Assembly: GCA_947491025.1 (NCBI GenBank)
Contig: CANLIC010000029.1
Span: forward strand, 1-62,747
Direction: 5' to 3'
DNA: 62,747 nt
Source of the DNA: Myxococcales bacterium
GTDB taxonomy: Bacteria; Myxococcota_A; UBA9042
Shown here: positions 1-8,678 of the stretch, in pieces
Position numbering within the stretch: the stretch's first letter is position 1
Layout of the letters: each line of letters starts with the position of its first letter
Position numbers and translations under genes: made by a program
The notes under the pieces: model-generated
What the model saw: only the letters and a program-made list of their open reading frames with translations
Database searches by the model: none
What the model was told of the DNA's origin: nothing

Positions 1-136
1 CACGTACCACGGACGGCACGTCGCGAGTCCGCTGCGAATCGTCCTACACGTACCACGGACACGTACCACGGACACGTACCACGGACACGTACCACGGACA
101 CGTACCACGTACACGTACCACGGCTGCGAATCGTCC
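1..136. repeat. 13-bp tandem repeat array
   Basis: The unit ACGTACCACGGAC occurs once at 2-14 and then head to tail from 48 to about 123, as four perfect copies (48-99) followed by two copies with single or terminal changes. A second short motif, GCTGCGAATCGTCC, flanks the array at 31-44 and 123-136. The unit length is not a multiple of three beyond 13, so frames rotate, and any reading frame through it is low complexity. It lies between the window edge and the 3' end of a leftward gene. Function is unknown; it could be a variable-number repeat or a protein-binding array. Confidence 0.9.
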
Positions 137-179
137 GACCGTACGGCCGCGGACGTTGTCGTTGCGTCGACGTTCCACC

Positions 180-635
180 TCAGCCTTCGCGGCGCAGCAG
201 AACGCCGCGACGCCTGACGATATTCTGGTAATCCCACTGGATGGCCCGCGCCTTCGCCAACCAGCGCCCAAGCGCCGCCGCGTCGACCTCCGCGGCGGCG
301 CAGTACGAGCGCTGGGCCGCCTTGAACTTGCCCTCAGCGGCGAGGTCGGGCTCATCGAACGATTGGCCGCTCCAGAACAGCAACTGCACCGGCGTGACGC
401 CGCGTTGCGGCGCGCGCACGGCGTAGCCGACGACTGGGTTGCCGGCAAGGAAGAAGACCGGCGCCCCGTGCCAGACCTTGGCCTCGGCGTCGGGCAGTGC
501 ATTGGCGATCTCGGCGCGGAGGGCGTCGCAGATGGCGCGCGGTGCAGGGGCCTGGCGGGCATGGTACGCGTCGATGTCGGCGAGAGCGCGGGGAGCTTCG
601 GCGGGGTCGGCAACCGCGACTGCAACGGTAGACAT
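180..635 (-). CDS. DUF1801 (YdhG-like) domain protein
   Basis: A predicted 151-residue cytoplasmic protein. The central part (KVWHGAPVFFLAG, then VQLLFWSG and a downstream GKFKAAQRSY stretch) matches the fold pattern of DUF1801/YdhG proteins, small alpha/beta proteins whose biochemical role is largely unsettled; some relatives bind iron. The start at 635 is chosen because AGGAG lies 7 bases upstream and the protein then begins just before the conserved region. A longer frame reaches 710 but adds only low-complexity residues. It appears to be a single gene. Family confidence is moderate, gene reality high. Confidence 0.75.
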   Translation of the reverse strand: MSTVAVAVADPAEAPRALADIDAYHARQAPAPRAICDALRAEIANALPDAEAKVWHGAPVFFLAGNPVVGYAVRAPQRGVTPVQLLFWSGQSFDEPDLAAEGKFKAAQRSYCAAAEVDAAALGRWLAKARAIQWDYQNIVRRRGVLLRREG

Positions 636-1224
636 GGCGGGGCTCCTGGGCGCGATGGGCTGGTCTGTGGAGGGGCGTCCGATGGCTCGCCGCCTCGCGT
701 CATCATGCACGGTCCGCGGTGCTTGATCACCCTAGCGCGCGTCGTTCGCCCGACACTTGGCCAGGGACCTAACCATCAGCCCGTGCGACACCGCCGACCA
801 AGCCCAGGCGCAGGGCCGAGGAAGGCAGCGATGCGGACCGAAGCCCAGCGAGACCCTTGGCCGCTGGCACCCGCCCGCTCGGACCGGGAACCGCAAAGCC
901 GCCATCAGCCCGCGGGTGGACGAGACGCGGCCAGGTCCGTACGACCGAAGATCTGCTTGCACTGGGTTTGGGATGACAAGTCATTGATTCCTCGTATTTC
1001 CCGCCGAATCTCCCCAGCCCTGCCGTTGCGACGCACGGCGCTCGTTCAAGCCGAAACACCAAGCACGGCGAGAGTCGCGGCGCTGCGATCAGGCGATTGC
1101 AAAGCCTAGGTCGGTGCGACACGACAGCAGGGCCGACCACCCGCTGTGCCGCGCGGCAAGCGCCGCCAGGGGGCCTGCCAGCGCCGCCCCATCGCCGGCG
1201 CAGAGGTCCAGAGGCCGCGCACCC
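636..1224. other. Intergenic stretch, nothing recognised
   Basis: About 590 bases between two leftward genes. Several open frames cross it on both strands, but all are compositionally like frame shadows (Arg/Pro/Ala-rich, no domain, no convincing ribosome binding site). A promoter for the DUF1801-like gene should lie here, but no clear -35/-10 pair could be picked out. Confidence 0.5.
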
Positions 1225-1932
1225 TCAGCGCGCCGAATCCCAATAGCGCCCAGCCATCCGCTCCACATACGCCAACAAGCGCGGCGACCGCGCCGCCACA
1301 TTCGCCGCCGTTTCCCCTGGATGCCTCTGGAACGCAACCAGAAAGGCATACACCGTCGCATCCACCGACCGCGGCGAATCTCCCAGCAGATAGCGTTGAT
1401 CGCCAAGCAAGGTCTCCACCGCCGCAAAGTCCGCGGCCGCCATGGCGAACGCCTCGTCACGGTGATAGCGCCCGACGCCCTGAAGCTGAGCCGCGGTGCG
1501 CACTTTGCGCCGAATCAGCGGCACCGCGAGCGCCGCGACCACCGCCGGCATCAGCACCTTGAAGGCGGGGTACTGCTCCTGCCAGCCGTCCTGCTCCAGC
1601 CAGCGCTGCCGGACGAGGATGAAGTACGTTCCCTCCTCCAGCGTTCGCCGCACCAGCCGAGCCGTGGCCTGCTCCCGCGGCGTCATGCCGTCGTCGAGCG
1701 TCACGCCCGCCCGCCGCGTCACCTCCTCGAGGATGAGCTGCGAATCGGCCATCCGCACGCCGTCGAGGTCGACAAAAGGGATCTTGCCCCGCGGCGACTG
1801 AAAGGGCGTCCCGCCATCGCGCCGCTCGTAGGGCACACCGGCGATGCGCAGCCAGGTCTCGAGCTTGATGACGAAGGGCGAGAAGTCGGGCGTGCCCCAC
1901 GCCGGTTTGCTGCCGTAGACGACCAGGTTCAT
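1225..1932 (-). CDS. Glutathione S-transferase family protein (FAXC/metaxin-like)
   Basis: 235 residues. The N-terminus has a thioredoxin-like GST fold signature: a beta strand MNLVVYGS, a helix after SPFVIKLETWLRIAGVPYE, the cis-Pro segment GKIPFVDLDG, then ADSQLILEEV. The C-terminal half is helical, with LLGDQRYLLGDSPRSVDATVY, typical of the GST C-domain in the failed-axon-connections/metaxin branch. Such proteins are cytosolic; the substrate is unknown and glutathione chemistry is not assured in this branch. It lies 51 bases downstream (in the leftward sense) of the glycosyltransferase-like gene and may be co-transcribed with it. Confidence 0.85.
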   Translation of the reverse strand: MNLVVYGSKPAWGTPDFSPFVIKLETWLRIAGVPYERRDGGTPFQSPRGKIPFVDLDGVRMADSQLILEEVTRRAGVTLDDGMTPREQATARLVRRTLEEGTYFILVRQRWLEQDGWQEQYPAFKVLMPAVVAALAVPLIRRKVRTAAQLQGVGRYHRDEAFAMAAADFAAVETLLGDQRYLLGDSPRSVDATVYAFLVAFQRHPGETAANVAARSPRLLAYVERMAGRYWDSAR

Positions 1933-1983
1933 GGGCGGACTCCGAGGCCATGGCGGGCGAGTTCGGGTTTCTCCGACAGGCTC

Positions 1984-3108
1984 TTAGAGCTGCTCGCTCA
2001 ACGCATCGACGAGGTAGCGGCCAAAGGCGCGCGGATGCCAGAGCTGCTCAAAGCGGCGGTTGATGGCGGCGGCGCGCTCGGCTCGGCGGTGGTCGGGCTC
2101 ATGGGCCAGATCGTCCAGCGCCGTCCACACCCGCGACCAGTCGACGGCGTCTTCGGTCTCGTAGCCCATCTCGCCGAGGTCGATGTACTCCGTGCCCTCT
2201 TCCAGCGGCTGGTACCATCGCACAGCGAGGGCGTCGGTCGGCACGCAGGCGCCTAGCAAGAAGCTGTCGCAGAAGCGAAAGGGCAGCGACCGCCGGTAGC
2301 CGCTGATGTTGATGTTGTGCCAGCTGCGTGCGGCGTACGCCGAGAAGTCCGCGTCCGAGAGCTTGCCGCCGCGGCGGGCAGCGACGTCTGTGCTGATGAT
2401 GCGCGCGTCCGAGACGGCACCATGCCGGCTGCGCAGGCCCTCGACCAGCACGCCGCGCTTGGGGTTGGGGTGGCCGATTTGGGCCCCGAAACGCGCCTGC
2501 AGCGCGCCTTCGGGCCCGGTCGGCGGCGAGACCTTGTCGGTGCCGAAATAGGCGAAGAACACGAGATCACGCTTGGTCTTGCCGCGGGCCTGCCAGTCGG
2601 CGAGCGCACGCAGGTTGTCTTTCAGGTGCAAGCGGCGCGAGAGCGGCCGACCGAGCATCGCCGGCCGGATCTTGTGCCGGTAGTGCAACACGTCGGGGTG
2701 CCATGCCACCATCGCGCCGCTGGCGAGCGGGAATCCGGCAGGCGCGAAGTCGGCGGGACATTGGCACTTGAAGTACACGTCGTTCTCAGCCAGCAGCTCG
2801 GGCTGGAACGCGTAGGGCGAATCGCCGGCGTCGAACACGAAGCGCACGGTCTTGCCGCCTTGCTGAAGCGTGCCGCTGATGAGGGTATTCCAGCCGCGGC
2901 CGAGCGCCTGCATCAGCTTGGGGGCGAGGCGGTAGGCCGCCGGTCGGGCGCGCGGATGCAGCAGAAATGGCTTCGTGGTCGCGGTGGTCTGCAGCGTGAA
3001 GTCGATGGCGCCTTGCTCGGCCAGCAGGTGGAGGCCGGTGGTCAGCCAATCGAAGTACTCCATCCCGGTGAAGTGGATGTCGTGCAGGGTGATGTGGGGC
3101 TTGGACAT
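1984..3108 (-). CDS. Putative glycosyltransferase, exostosin/GT47-like
   Basis: 374 residues from the ATG at 3108, where the protein opens with MSKPHITLHDIHF; a frame extending to 3249 adds only Arg-rich sequence. The C-terminal third contains ARSWHNINISGYRRSLPFR followed by FCDSFLLGACVPTD, which resembles the R..D....GC.PV segment of exostosin-type and related retaining or inverting glycosyltransferases. No transmembrane segment or signal peptide is visible. A second glycosyltransferase lies 640 bases upstream, so a polysaccharide or glycan role is plausible. The family call is tentative and the acceptor unknown. Confidence 0.65.
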   Translation of the reverse strand: MSKPHITLHDIHFTGMEYFDWLTTGLHLLAEQGAIDFTLQTTATTKPFLLHPRARPAAYRLAPKLMQALGRGWNTLISGTLQQGGKTVRFVFDAGDSPYAFQPELLAENDVYFKCQCPADFAPAGFPLASGAMVAWHPDVLHYRHKIRPAMLGRPLSRRLHLKDNLRALADWQARGKTKRDLVFFAYFGTDKVSPPTGPEGALQARFGAQIGHPNPKRGVLVEGLRSRHGAVSDARIISTDVAARRGGKLSDADFSAYAARSWHNINISGYRRSLPFRFCDSFLLGACVPTDALAVRWYQPLEEGTEYIDLGEMGYETEDAVDWSRVWTALDDLAHEPDHRRAERAAAINRRFEQLWHPRAFGRYLVDALSEQL

Positions 3109-3751
3109 CCAGACCTCAGCGCGCCGGTGCGTCAGCAAATGGGTTGCGGCCGACGGTGCGAGCGGCCTCCGAGCCTGCCGCCACCGAGCGCACGATGTTG
3201 CCACCCTGGACCGACGCCAAGGGCGCGGGCACGGCCTGATCGCGGACACGGCCTCGACCGAGAGAGGCGGCGTACGGAGGGTGTTGGACGCGCCTTACCC
3301 ATGCCGCCTCGCACCCGTCCCTGCGCGCCAAGTCTTCGACAGTTCGGCTCAATAGGGATCGGACCTGGCGTCGCACGATGGTGTCGTGGCGCGCCGACGT
3401 GACCGGCTGGGCGACGGGCCGCATCCCCCGCGTGCCCAGCGAGAGGGTGGCGCCAGGGCCTGCTGCGAACTGCGACGGCGCTTTCAGGGACAGACACGAC
3501 CTCCACAGCTTCATTCGGCAGCGCGACTGCGGCGGCGATGGTCGTCGCGGCCCATGTCGGAAGTCAACGCGCGGCGCTCGCCCGCGCTTGCCGAGCGGCC
3601 CGACCCAACCGAGACCTGCGCCTCGCTGCAACTCGGCGATGGCCCTGCGGCACGGGCGCGCCGAGCAAGGCCTCTTCCGCGCAGCGCTGCCGCCCCATCC
3701 GTCTCGGAGTCCCCGGCGCTTGAGGCCGCAGCGTTGCCTGATGGAGCGCCT
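3109..3751. other. Intergenic stretch, nothing recognised
   Basis: About 640 bases between two leftward glycosyltransferase genes. Overlapping open frames on both strands lack domains, ribosome binding sites and the codon pattern of the neighbouring genes. The promoter of the downstream glycosyltransferase presumably lies here, but none is obvious. Confidence 0.45.
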
Positions 3752-4609
3752 TCAGCGCGCCTCGCGGACGCGATAGGGCAGGGCGCCGATGTAGGGCATG
3801 GCGTGGCCGAGGGCCTTGCGCGCCGCCCGCAACCAGAGCGGCGGCCGCCAAGGCGGCAGGTCGAACGTGCCCGGCGGCGGATTGTAGGTCGCCATCGCGG
3901 CGCCTTTTTGCCAGCGCTCCTTCGCGATGGCAGCCCGCCGGGCCTTGTAGAGGAAGTGTCCGAAGTCCCGCACAAAGTCGTGCGCCAGCTCCATGGCGGG
4001 CTCGTACAGGACGGTGGCCTCCGGGCGTCGCGCCCGGGTGCGGACGATGAAGTCGCGGCCCTCGCCGCCGGCCAGTCGCTCGTCGAAGCCGCTGGCGGCC
4101 TCGAAATCGGCGCGACGAACGCAGCTGGCGCCCTCCAGCTCGTACCCGACGTTGCGGCCGGGCAGCGGTCCGAGGTCGCCGACGCCGTCGAGCAGGGTGG
4201 TCAGCACCCACTGATCTTTCGGCACGATTTTGCCGCGTACCGCCACCACGCTCGGATCGCTCTGCAGGGCCGCCAGCCCGGAGGCGAGAAAGCCGCGGTT
4301 GACCACGCCGTCATCGTCGATGAAGAAGATCACGTCGGCCCTGCAGGCCTTGGCGCCGAAGTTGCGCCCGCCCGAGCAGCCGAGGTTGCTGCCCGTCTCG
4401 AGCCAGGCGTCCCAGGTGCCGGCAGTCGCCTGCTTCGCCGCGCCGTTGCCGCCGTTGTCGACGACGATGATCTCGTAGCGGTCGCGCGCCAAAGACTGGT
4501 TCGCCACCGCGGGAAGGCACGCCTGCAGGCCGTCTTCTTGCAGATAGGCGACCACCACCACGCTCGCCAGCAGCCCGTCGTCGCCGCGCCTCGGCATCGA
4601 CACCCCCAC
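3752..4609 (-). CDS. Family 2 (GT-A) glycosyltransferase
   Basis: 285 residues. The fold is clear: SVVVVAYLQEDGLQACLPAV at the N-terminus, YEIIVVDNGG, then the nucleotide-sugar region SNLGCSGGRNFGAKAC and the DxD-type motif FFIDDDG. A further acidic segment, FDERLAGGEGRDFIVR, corresponds to the ED-type acceptor-site motif. It probably transfers a sugar from an NDP-sugar in the cytoplasm, in surface polysaccharide or glycolipid synthesis. No membrane segment is present. Donor and acceptor cannot be read from sequence. The codon at 4609 gives a natural N-terminus just before the first beta strand; an internal Met four residues later is an alternative. Confidence 0.92.
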   Translation of the reverse strand: MGVSMPRRGDDGLLASVVVVAYLQEDGLQACLPAVANQSLARDRYEIIVVDNGGNGAAKQATAGTWDAWLETGSNLGCSGGRNFGAKACRADVIFFIDDDGVVNRGFLASGLAALQSDPSVVAVRGKIVPKDQWVLTTLLDGVGDLGPLPGRNVGYELEGASCVRRADFEAASGFDERLAGGEGRDFIVRTRARRPEATVLYEPAMELAHDFVRDFGHFLYKARRAAIAKERWQKGAAMATYNPPPGTFDLPPWRPPLWLRAARKALGHAMPYIGALPYRVREAR

Positions 4610-4805
4610 GCCCCAGGCGCCAGCGCGCAGGCGGCCCAGACGTACCTCTGTGAGCCTGCAGCCGCGCGCCGCGAGGCCTTGGGCAGCGTGCCAGCCGGTC
4701 TGGCCAGGGTCAACGAGGCCCCGCGCCGCGCACCAGCCAGCGGAATCCGCATGAAAGCGAGACGATCCAAGAATCGAGTCCGTCAGCGCATGGGTCGCAC
4801 GAGGC

Positions 4806-4852
4806 CAAAAATGCCAGCGGCGGCGCGCCCTAGGGACACGCCGCCGCTGGCA
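4806..4852 (-). terminator. Rho-independent terminator of the Cys-rich lipoprotein gene
   Basis: Perfect 14-bp inverted repeat, 4812-4825 with 4839-4852, around a 13-base loop. On the minus strand the stem is followed at once by five T (4807-4811). It starts 19 bases past the stop codon of the leftward lipoprotein gene. Stem, T-tract and position all agree with an intrinsic terminator. Confidence 0.9.
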
Positions 4853-4870
4853 GTCACGAGCGCGGCGAGA

Positions 4871-5671
4871 CTACTGCTGGATGCAGTTGCTGATCATGCA
4901 CTGCGCCATCGCCTGGAACTTGCCCTGCGCAGCCGCCGGCGCAGCGCCGATGCAGCCCTGGAGGCAGCCTTGGTTGCCGGCGCCGCAGCCGCTGAAGCAC
5001 TGCAGGATCTTGGTGCAGTCCTTGTCGGCATCGCAAGCCGCCGTCTCCGTGCCGCACTCCTCGGCAACGCAGGCCTCCAGGCAAGCCTCGTCGCCCTGGT
5101 CGCAGGGCTCGCCCTTGTAGGCGCTCTTGACGCAGCCGGCCTTGACGCACAACGCGACGGCGCCATAGGTGTCGAAGGCTTCCTTGCCGGACAGGGTCTG
5201 GCACTTCTCGAAGCACGTCGTGCCGGTGACTTCCGCCGGCGGCGAGACCGGCGGCGTCTGGGCGCAGCCGCCGAGGCAGCTGTTGAGCTGGATGCACTTG
5301 CTGTTGGTGGTGCAGGCACCGACTTCCTTGCTGCACTTGTCGTTGCGGCAGCTCACCAGGCAGGTCTGGTCCTTGGGATCGCACTTGTCGTCGACGGGCT
5401 CGACCGCGGTGTCTTTGCCGGCGTCGGTGCCGCCGCCCGTGTCCGCCTTGATGTCCGAGCCGGTGGCGGTGTCGCCGGTGCCGCCACTGTCGCCGACGTC
5501 GCTGGCGGTCGTGCCGTCGCTGGCGCCGCCGCTGGCATCGCTATCAGCGGCCGTCGTGGAGTCGCCGCCGGTTGCGCCGCCGCCGGCAGTCCCGGGGGTG
5601 GTCGATCCGCAGGCGCTGGCGAGGGCCAGGACCGAGATGGCCGCGGCGAGGGTGAGACGAGACGTACGCAT
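4871..5671 (-). CDS. Cys-rich lipoprotein with duplicated cysteine module
   Basis: 266 residues from the ATG at 5671, preceded by GGAG. Residues 1-20 are a lipoprotein-type signal peptide (MRTSRLTLAAAISVLALASA) with the candidate lipidated Cys at 21; the -3 residue is Ala, so the lipobox is only fair. A long Ser/Thr/Gly/Asp linker follows. The rest carries about twenty cysteines in two similar modules, each with a C..D..C..I..C...C core followed by C...C and a terminal A.C....C. This architecture is common in myxobacterial secreted proteins, and the cysteines probably form disulfides outside the cytoplasm. Function unknown. It is followed by its own terminator, so it is probably transcribed singly. 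Confidence 0.88.
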   Translation of the reverse strand: MRTSRLTLAAAISVLALASACGSTTPGTAGGGATGGDSTTAADSDASGGASDGTTASDVGDSGGTGDTATGSDIKADTGGGTDAGKDTAVEPVDDKCDPKDQTCLVSCRNDKCSKEVGACTTNSKCIQLNSCLGGCAQTPPVSPPAEVTGTTCFEKCQTLSGKEAFDTYGAVALCVKAGCVKSAYKGEPCDQGDEACLEACVAEECGTETAACDADKDCTKILQCFSGCGAGNQGCLQGCIGAAPAAAQGKFQAMAQCMISNCIQQ

Positions 5672-6064
5672 GAGGGCTCCTGAGATGCGGCGGCGCGCGC
5701 CGGATTGCTGCGGCAAGTCCGCAACGAGAGGGGGTTTCTTACCCGGTCGACCTTTGGGGCGGGCCCGGACCTCGGCTGAGGCCCCGACCCGCGAGGGGGC
5801 GAAACCCTAGCGCAAGGTGCCAATTCCGCGCAAGGGTTGCTAGCGGCTGCGCTTCTGCACGACCCGGGCGCGCGGCGTCGCAGGCGTACTCTTCGCCTTC
5901 GCAAGCTGCGCACTGCGGCAGAGACCTCGCGTGGAACCTGTGGAAAGCGCGGTGATTTATTCGGGACTGCTGAGAACGATCACCGGCCGACTCCGCCCCA
6001 AAAGCGCCCGCGCCGCACCCTCGGCCGGCATCGCTTGCATCCATGCAAGTGGCCCGCTCAGGAT
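5672..6064. other. Intergenic stretch between leftward genes
   Basis: About 390 bases. The first 15 bases hold the ribosome binding site of the lipoprotein gene. No further gene, repeat or clear promoter is seen. Confidence 0.5.
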
Positions 6065-6862
6065 CTACGTCTCGGCGGGGCCGCCGCTGCGCCAGGTGGT
6101 GCGCACCCATTTGCCCTCGCCGATGGCCGCGAGCAGCTCCGCCAACGCGGCCACGACGGCCGCCACGCCGACGGCATCACCCTCGGCGCGCAGGCTCACC
6201 CGCAGCCGGTGGTCGAGGCTGGGGTCGAACAGCGGATAGCTGCCGATCTGCACCGCCGGATGGGCCGCGACGACGACGTCGATGGCCGCGACCACGTCCC
6301 ATTCGTCGGCCGTGAAGTAGGCCTCGACCACCGCCGGGACCTGCCCCTGGTAGCGGGCGCAGATGCCGTCGAGCTTGCGCGCCGCCATCGACGGCACCCC
6401 AGGCAGCACCCAGACGTGGCCGGTGTGCATGGCGAAGCCGCCGGCGGGCAGCAGCTCGACCTCGGTCTTCGACGGCAGCACCGCCATGCGTCGCTGCTCG
6501 GGCGTAAGCGCTTTGCCGGCGCGCGCTTCCATGGCGTCGACGACGTCTTGCCGCAGCACGAGCGCGTCGTCGGTCGCCTGCGCCACGGCCTGCCAGGTCA
6601 GGTCGTCGTGGGTCGGGCCGACGCCGCCTGTGGTCAGCACGAGGTCGAAGCGGGCTGCGAAGTCGCGGACGACCTGGGCGATGCGGTCGACGTCGTCGGC
6701 GAGGATGGCGACCTCGCCCGGCTCGATGCCGTAGCGCGCAAAAGCGTCCAATACGGCGGCGATGTTGCGCTCGTCGACCCGCCGCTGCAGGACCTCGTCG
6801 CCGATGACGATGAGGCCGCCGCGGCAGCGCGCCTTGCCGGCTCCGGCCTGCGAATCGGCCAT
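6065..6862 (-). CDS. Molybdopterin-binding (MoCF/CinA-type) domain protein
   Basis: 265 residues starting at 6862, two bases after the stop of the upstream zinc-ribbon gene, so translation is probably coupled. Residues from about 10 to 175 form a MogA/MoeA/CinA-type domain: GLIVIGDEVLQRRVDERN, then DLVLTTGGVGPTHDDLTWQAVA and later HVWVLPGVPSM. Stand-alone proteins of this type include the CinA N-domain and FAD-synthetase-associated proteins. The C-terminal part, with a repeated hydrophobic VAAVVAALAELLAAIG helix, fits the competence/damage-inducible branch. It may bind a pterin or an ADP-ribose-like nucleotide. A role in molybdenum cofactor synthesis is not supported by the neighbours. Confidence 0.85.
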   Translation of the reverse strand: MADSQAGAGKARCRGGLIVIGDEVLQRRVDERNIAAVLDAFARYGIEPGEVAILADDVDRIAQVVRDFAARFDLVLTTGGVGPTHDDLTWQAVAQATDDALVLRQDVVDAMEARAGKALTPEQRRMAVLPSKTEVELLPAGGFAMHTGHVWVLPGVPSMAARKLDGICARYQGQVPAVVEAYFTADEWDVVAAIDVVVAAHPAVQIGSYPLFDPSLDHRLRVSLRAEGDAVGVAAVVAALAELLAAIGEGKWVRTTWRSGGPAET

Positions 6863-6864
6863 GG

Positions 6865-7452
6865 CTAGTCGATCTCCAAGCCGTCGTCGGCGCCGCCGTG
6901 GGCCCGGGAGGCCGCCGAGGCCTGGCCAGGCTTCAGCTCGCTGGCGTCGACGCCGCTCCAGCCATCGCTGCCGCCGCCGAAGGCGCCGCCGCGTCCCTTG
7001 CCGCCGCCGCCGCTCTGGCCGACGGTGCCGTCGCCGTCGGCGACGCTGCGGTCGTCGACGATGAGGGCTCGCGTGGCGGCGAAGCGCCCGCTGCGCAACA
7101 ACTCGTCCGGGTCCCGGGCGAAGGCGAGCTGCCAGGCGCCGTCGCTGCGGCGGCAGCCGATGGGTTGGCGACCGAGTGTCCGCATCCAGGCCCAGTCGTG
7201 CTTCATCGCCCAGGTCCGCGCCTCTTCGTAGGTCGGCCAGCCCTTGCCGGAGCGGTAGCCGCAGTGCGGGCAGAAGTCGATGGGGTCGCTGGTCAGCACG
7301 AAGTAGCCGTTGCGGCAGTCGTAGCAGCCCACGTCCTCGACGGCGACCGTATCGCCTTTGTTGTCCTCGTAGGCGCCCTTGCCGACGTAGAACAGCTCGA
7401 CGGTCTTGCGAGCGCCGATGCCTAAGGTCTCGATTCCGCGGAGAATCGCCAT
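6865..7452 (-). CDS. Zinc-ribbon protein of unknown function
   Basis: 195 residues from the ATG at 7452, with GGAGGGG just upstream. A four-cysteine zinc ribbon is visible (CYDC near residue 43 and CPHC about 18 residues later). Around it is a small conserved-looking domain that starts AILRGIETLGIG. The last 50 residues are Gly/Ser/Asp-rich and probably disordered. The stop lies two bases from the start of the molybdopterin-binding-domain gene, suggesting a co-translated pair. No family was recognised. Confidence 0.8.
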   Translation of the reverse strand: MAILRGIETLGIGARKTVELFYVGKGAYEDNKGDTVAVEDVGCYDCRNGYFVLTSDPIDFCPHCGYRSGKGWPTYEEARTWAMKHDWAWMRTLGRQPIGCRRSDGAWQLAFARDPDELLRSGRFAATRALIVDDRSVADGDGTVGQSGGGGKGRGGAFGGGSDGWSGVDASELKPGQASAASRAHGGADDGLEID

Positions 7453-7493
7453 CGTTCCCCTCCATGAACGCCCTGGGATCCCAGGAGCTCTGC

Positions 7494-7952
7494 CTAGAGC
7501 CGCATCTCGGCCCGCCGTTGCAGCCACTCGGCGCGCGCCTTCACCTGGCGCAGCGTGGTCGGCAGGCTGAACTCAAAGAGCCGTCGCACCACGGCGTCGG
7601 GCACGGCGGCGAGGAAGTCGATCTCGTACTCGACGGCGAGCTGCACGCTGCGGCCATCGCGCAGATCCTCGATCCAGAAGGCGACGTCGTAGCGCTCGAG
7701 CCAGCCGCCGCCATCGCGCAGCCGCCAGGTCAGCAGCGACGGCGCCTCGCCCTGCATGCCGACCGTGATCGTCACCTCGCGCACCAGACGCGTCCGCAGC
7801 GTGGCGGTCTGCAGGCTCGGCATCGCGCCAGCGGCGACTTTGACATCGATGACATCGGTCAGGAATTCCGGGTACCGTCCGGCGTCCCAGAGGGTGCCGA
7901 AGACCACGCCGGGCGGCGCGTGCACCTCGATGCGGCTGCTGGTCTGTGGCAC
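7494..7952 (-). CDS. SRPBCC-family (START-like/COQ10) protein
   Basis: 152 residues. The helix-grip pattern is clear: an opening strand SSRIEVHAPPGVVFGTLWD, GRYPEFLTDVIDVKV, several alternating beta strands, and a long amphipathic C-terminal helix beginning VVRRLFEFSLP. Polyketide cyclase/dehydrase, COQ10 and ribosome-association (RatA-like) proteins share this fold; they bind hydrophobic ligands or partners in the cytoplasm. It lies 41 bases upstream of the zinc-ribbon gene on the same strand and is probably the first gene of a three-gene unit. Confidence 0.88.
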   Translation of the reverse strand: MPQTSSRIEVHAPPGVVFGTLWDAGRYPEFLTDVIDVKVAAGAMPSLQTATLRTRLVREVTITVGMQGEAPSLLTWRLRDGGGWLERYDVAFWIEDLRDGRSVQLAVEYEIDFLAAVPDAVVRRLFEFSLPTTLRQVKARAEWLQRRAEMRL

Positions 7953-8116
7953 GCTGTGGCCCCCGTGGTGGCGCCGTCGCCGCGGGTTGGGAGTCCCCGT
8001 GGACGCGACGTGGGCAGGATCGCCGACCCCGGCGGTCGACGCAAGCGCGGCGGTCGCGGCCGATTGCCCGTAAAGGCTCTAGCCGCCCGCGACGGGGGCA
8101 GAGGCGCGAGGTGCCC

Positions 8117-8497
8117 ATGGCCGACGAAACACGAGGAAAGCCGCCCGCGCCGCCCGGGCGTCCGCTGCTCCGCCTGCCGCCGCAACGCCCGCCCCGGCAA
8201 GCCCCGCGCTCGGCGTCGCCTGCAGTGGAGGGCCCGCTGCAGCGCCCGTTGGCCAGGCCACGCGACATGGTCGCTCGCGAGCAGGCACAGCGCGCCACCG
8301 CCGCCGAGCGAGGCGACGAGCGGGTCCTCGCCGGGCTGTCGCGCCTGCGCTCGGAGGCCGCCTACGAAGCCGCCGCCGCCTGCCCCGCCTGCGCCGAGGC
8401 GCGGGCCGAAGCCGACGACGCCGAGGCGCTCTGCGACGCCCACCTCGAGCACGCGATGGGCCTGCACAGCACGTGGGACGCGATCCGTCGGCGCTGA
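8117..8497 (+). CDS. Small hypothetical protein with CxxC
   Basis: 126 residues, starting at an ATG preceded by a weak purine stretch (GCGAGGTG). The first 50 residues are Pro/Arg-rich and probably disordered. The second half is helical and contains ACPACAEARAEADDAE and CDAHLEHAMGLHS, a possible Cys/His metal site. No family recognised. It reads divergently from the SRPBCC gene across 164 bases. Confidence 0.6.
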   Translation: MADETRGKPPAPPGRPLLRLPPQRPPRQAPRSASPAVEGPLQRPLARPRDMVAREQAQRATAAERGDERVLAGLSRLRSEAAYEAAAACPACAEARAEADDAEALCDAHLEHAMGLHSTWDAIRRR

Positions 8498-8678
8498 TCC
8501 GCCGCGACCGGCTTGCGTAGGGCGTCCACCCTCCCCTCTTCGCGACCCCGCGCTGCGCCCTGCACCGATGCAACTCGCGCAAAGGCGCGCCGCGCTTCCG
8601 CAGCGTGAAGGCTTGCGCTAGCGTCCATGGCCTGGACCCGGCGCAGCCCGCTGCAGCCGATGGCGCGCGCAGGAGACG

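Noticed and set aside
3386..5683. Plus-strand open frame of 765 codons opposite the glycosyltransferase and lipoprotein
   Set aside because: Overlaps two supported leftward genes, has no recognised domain, and runs through a transcription terminator of the opposite strand.
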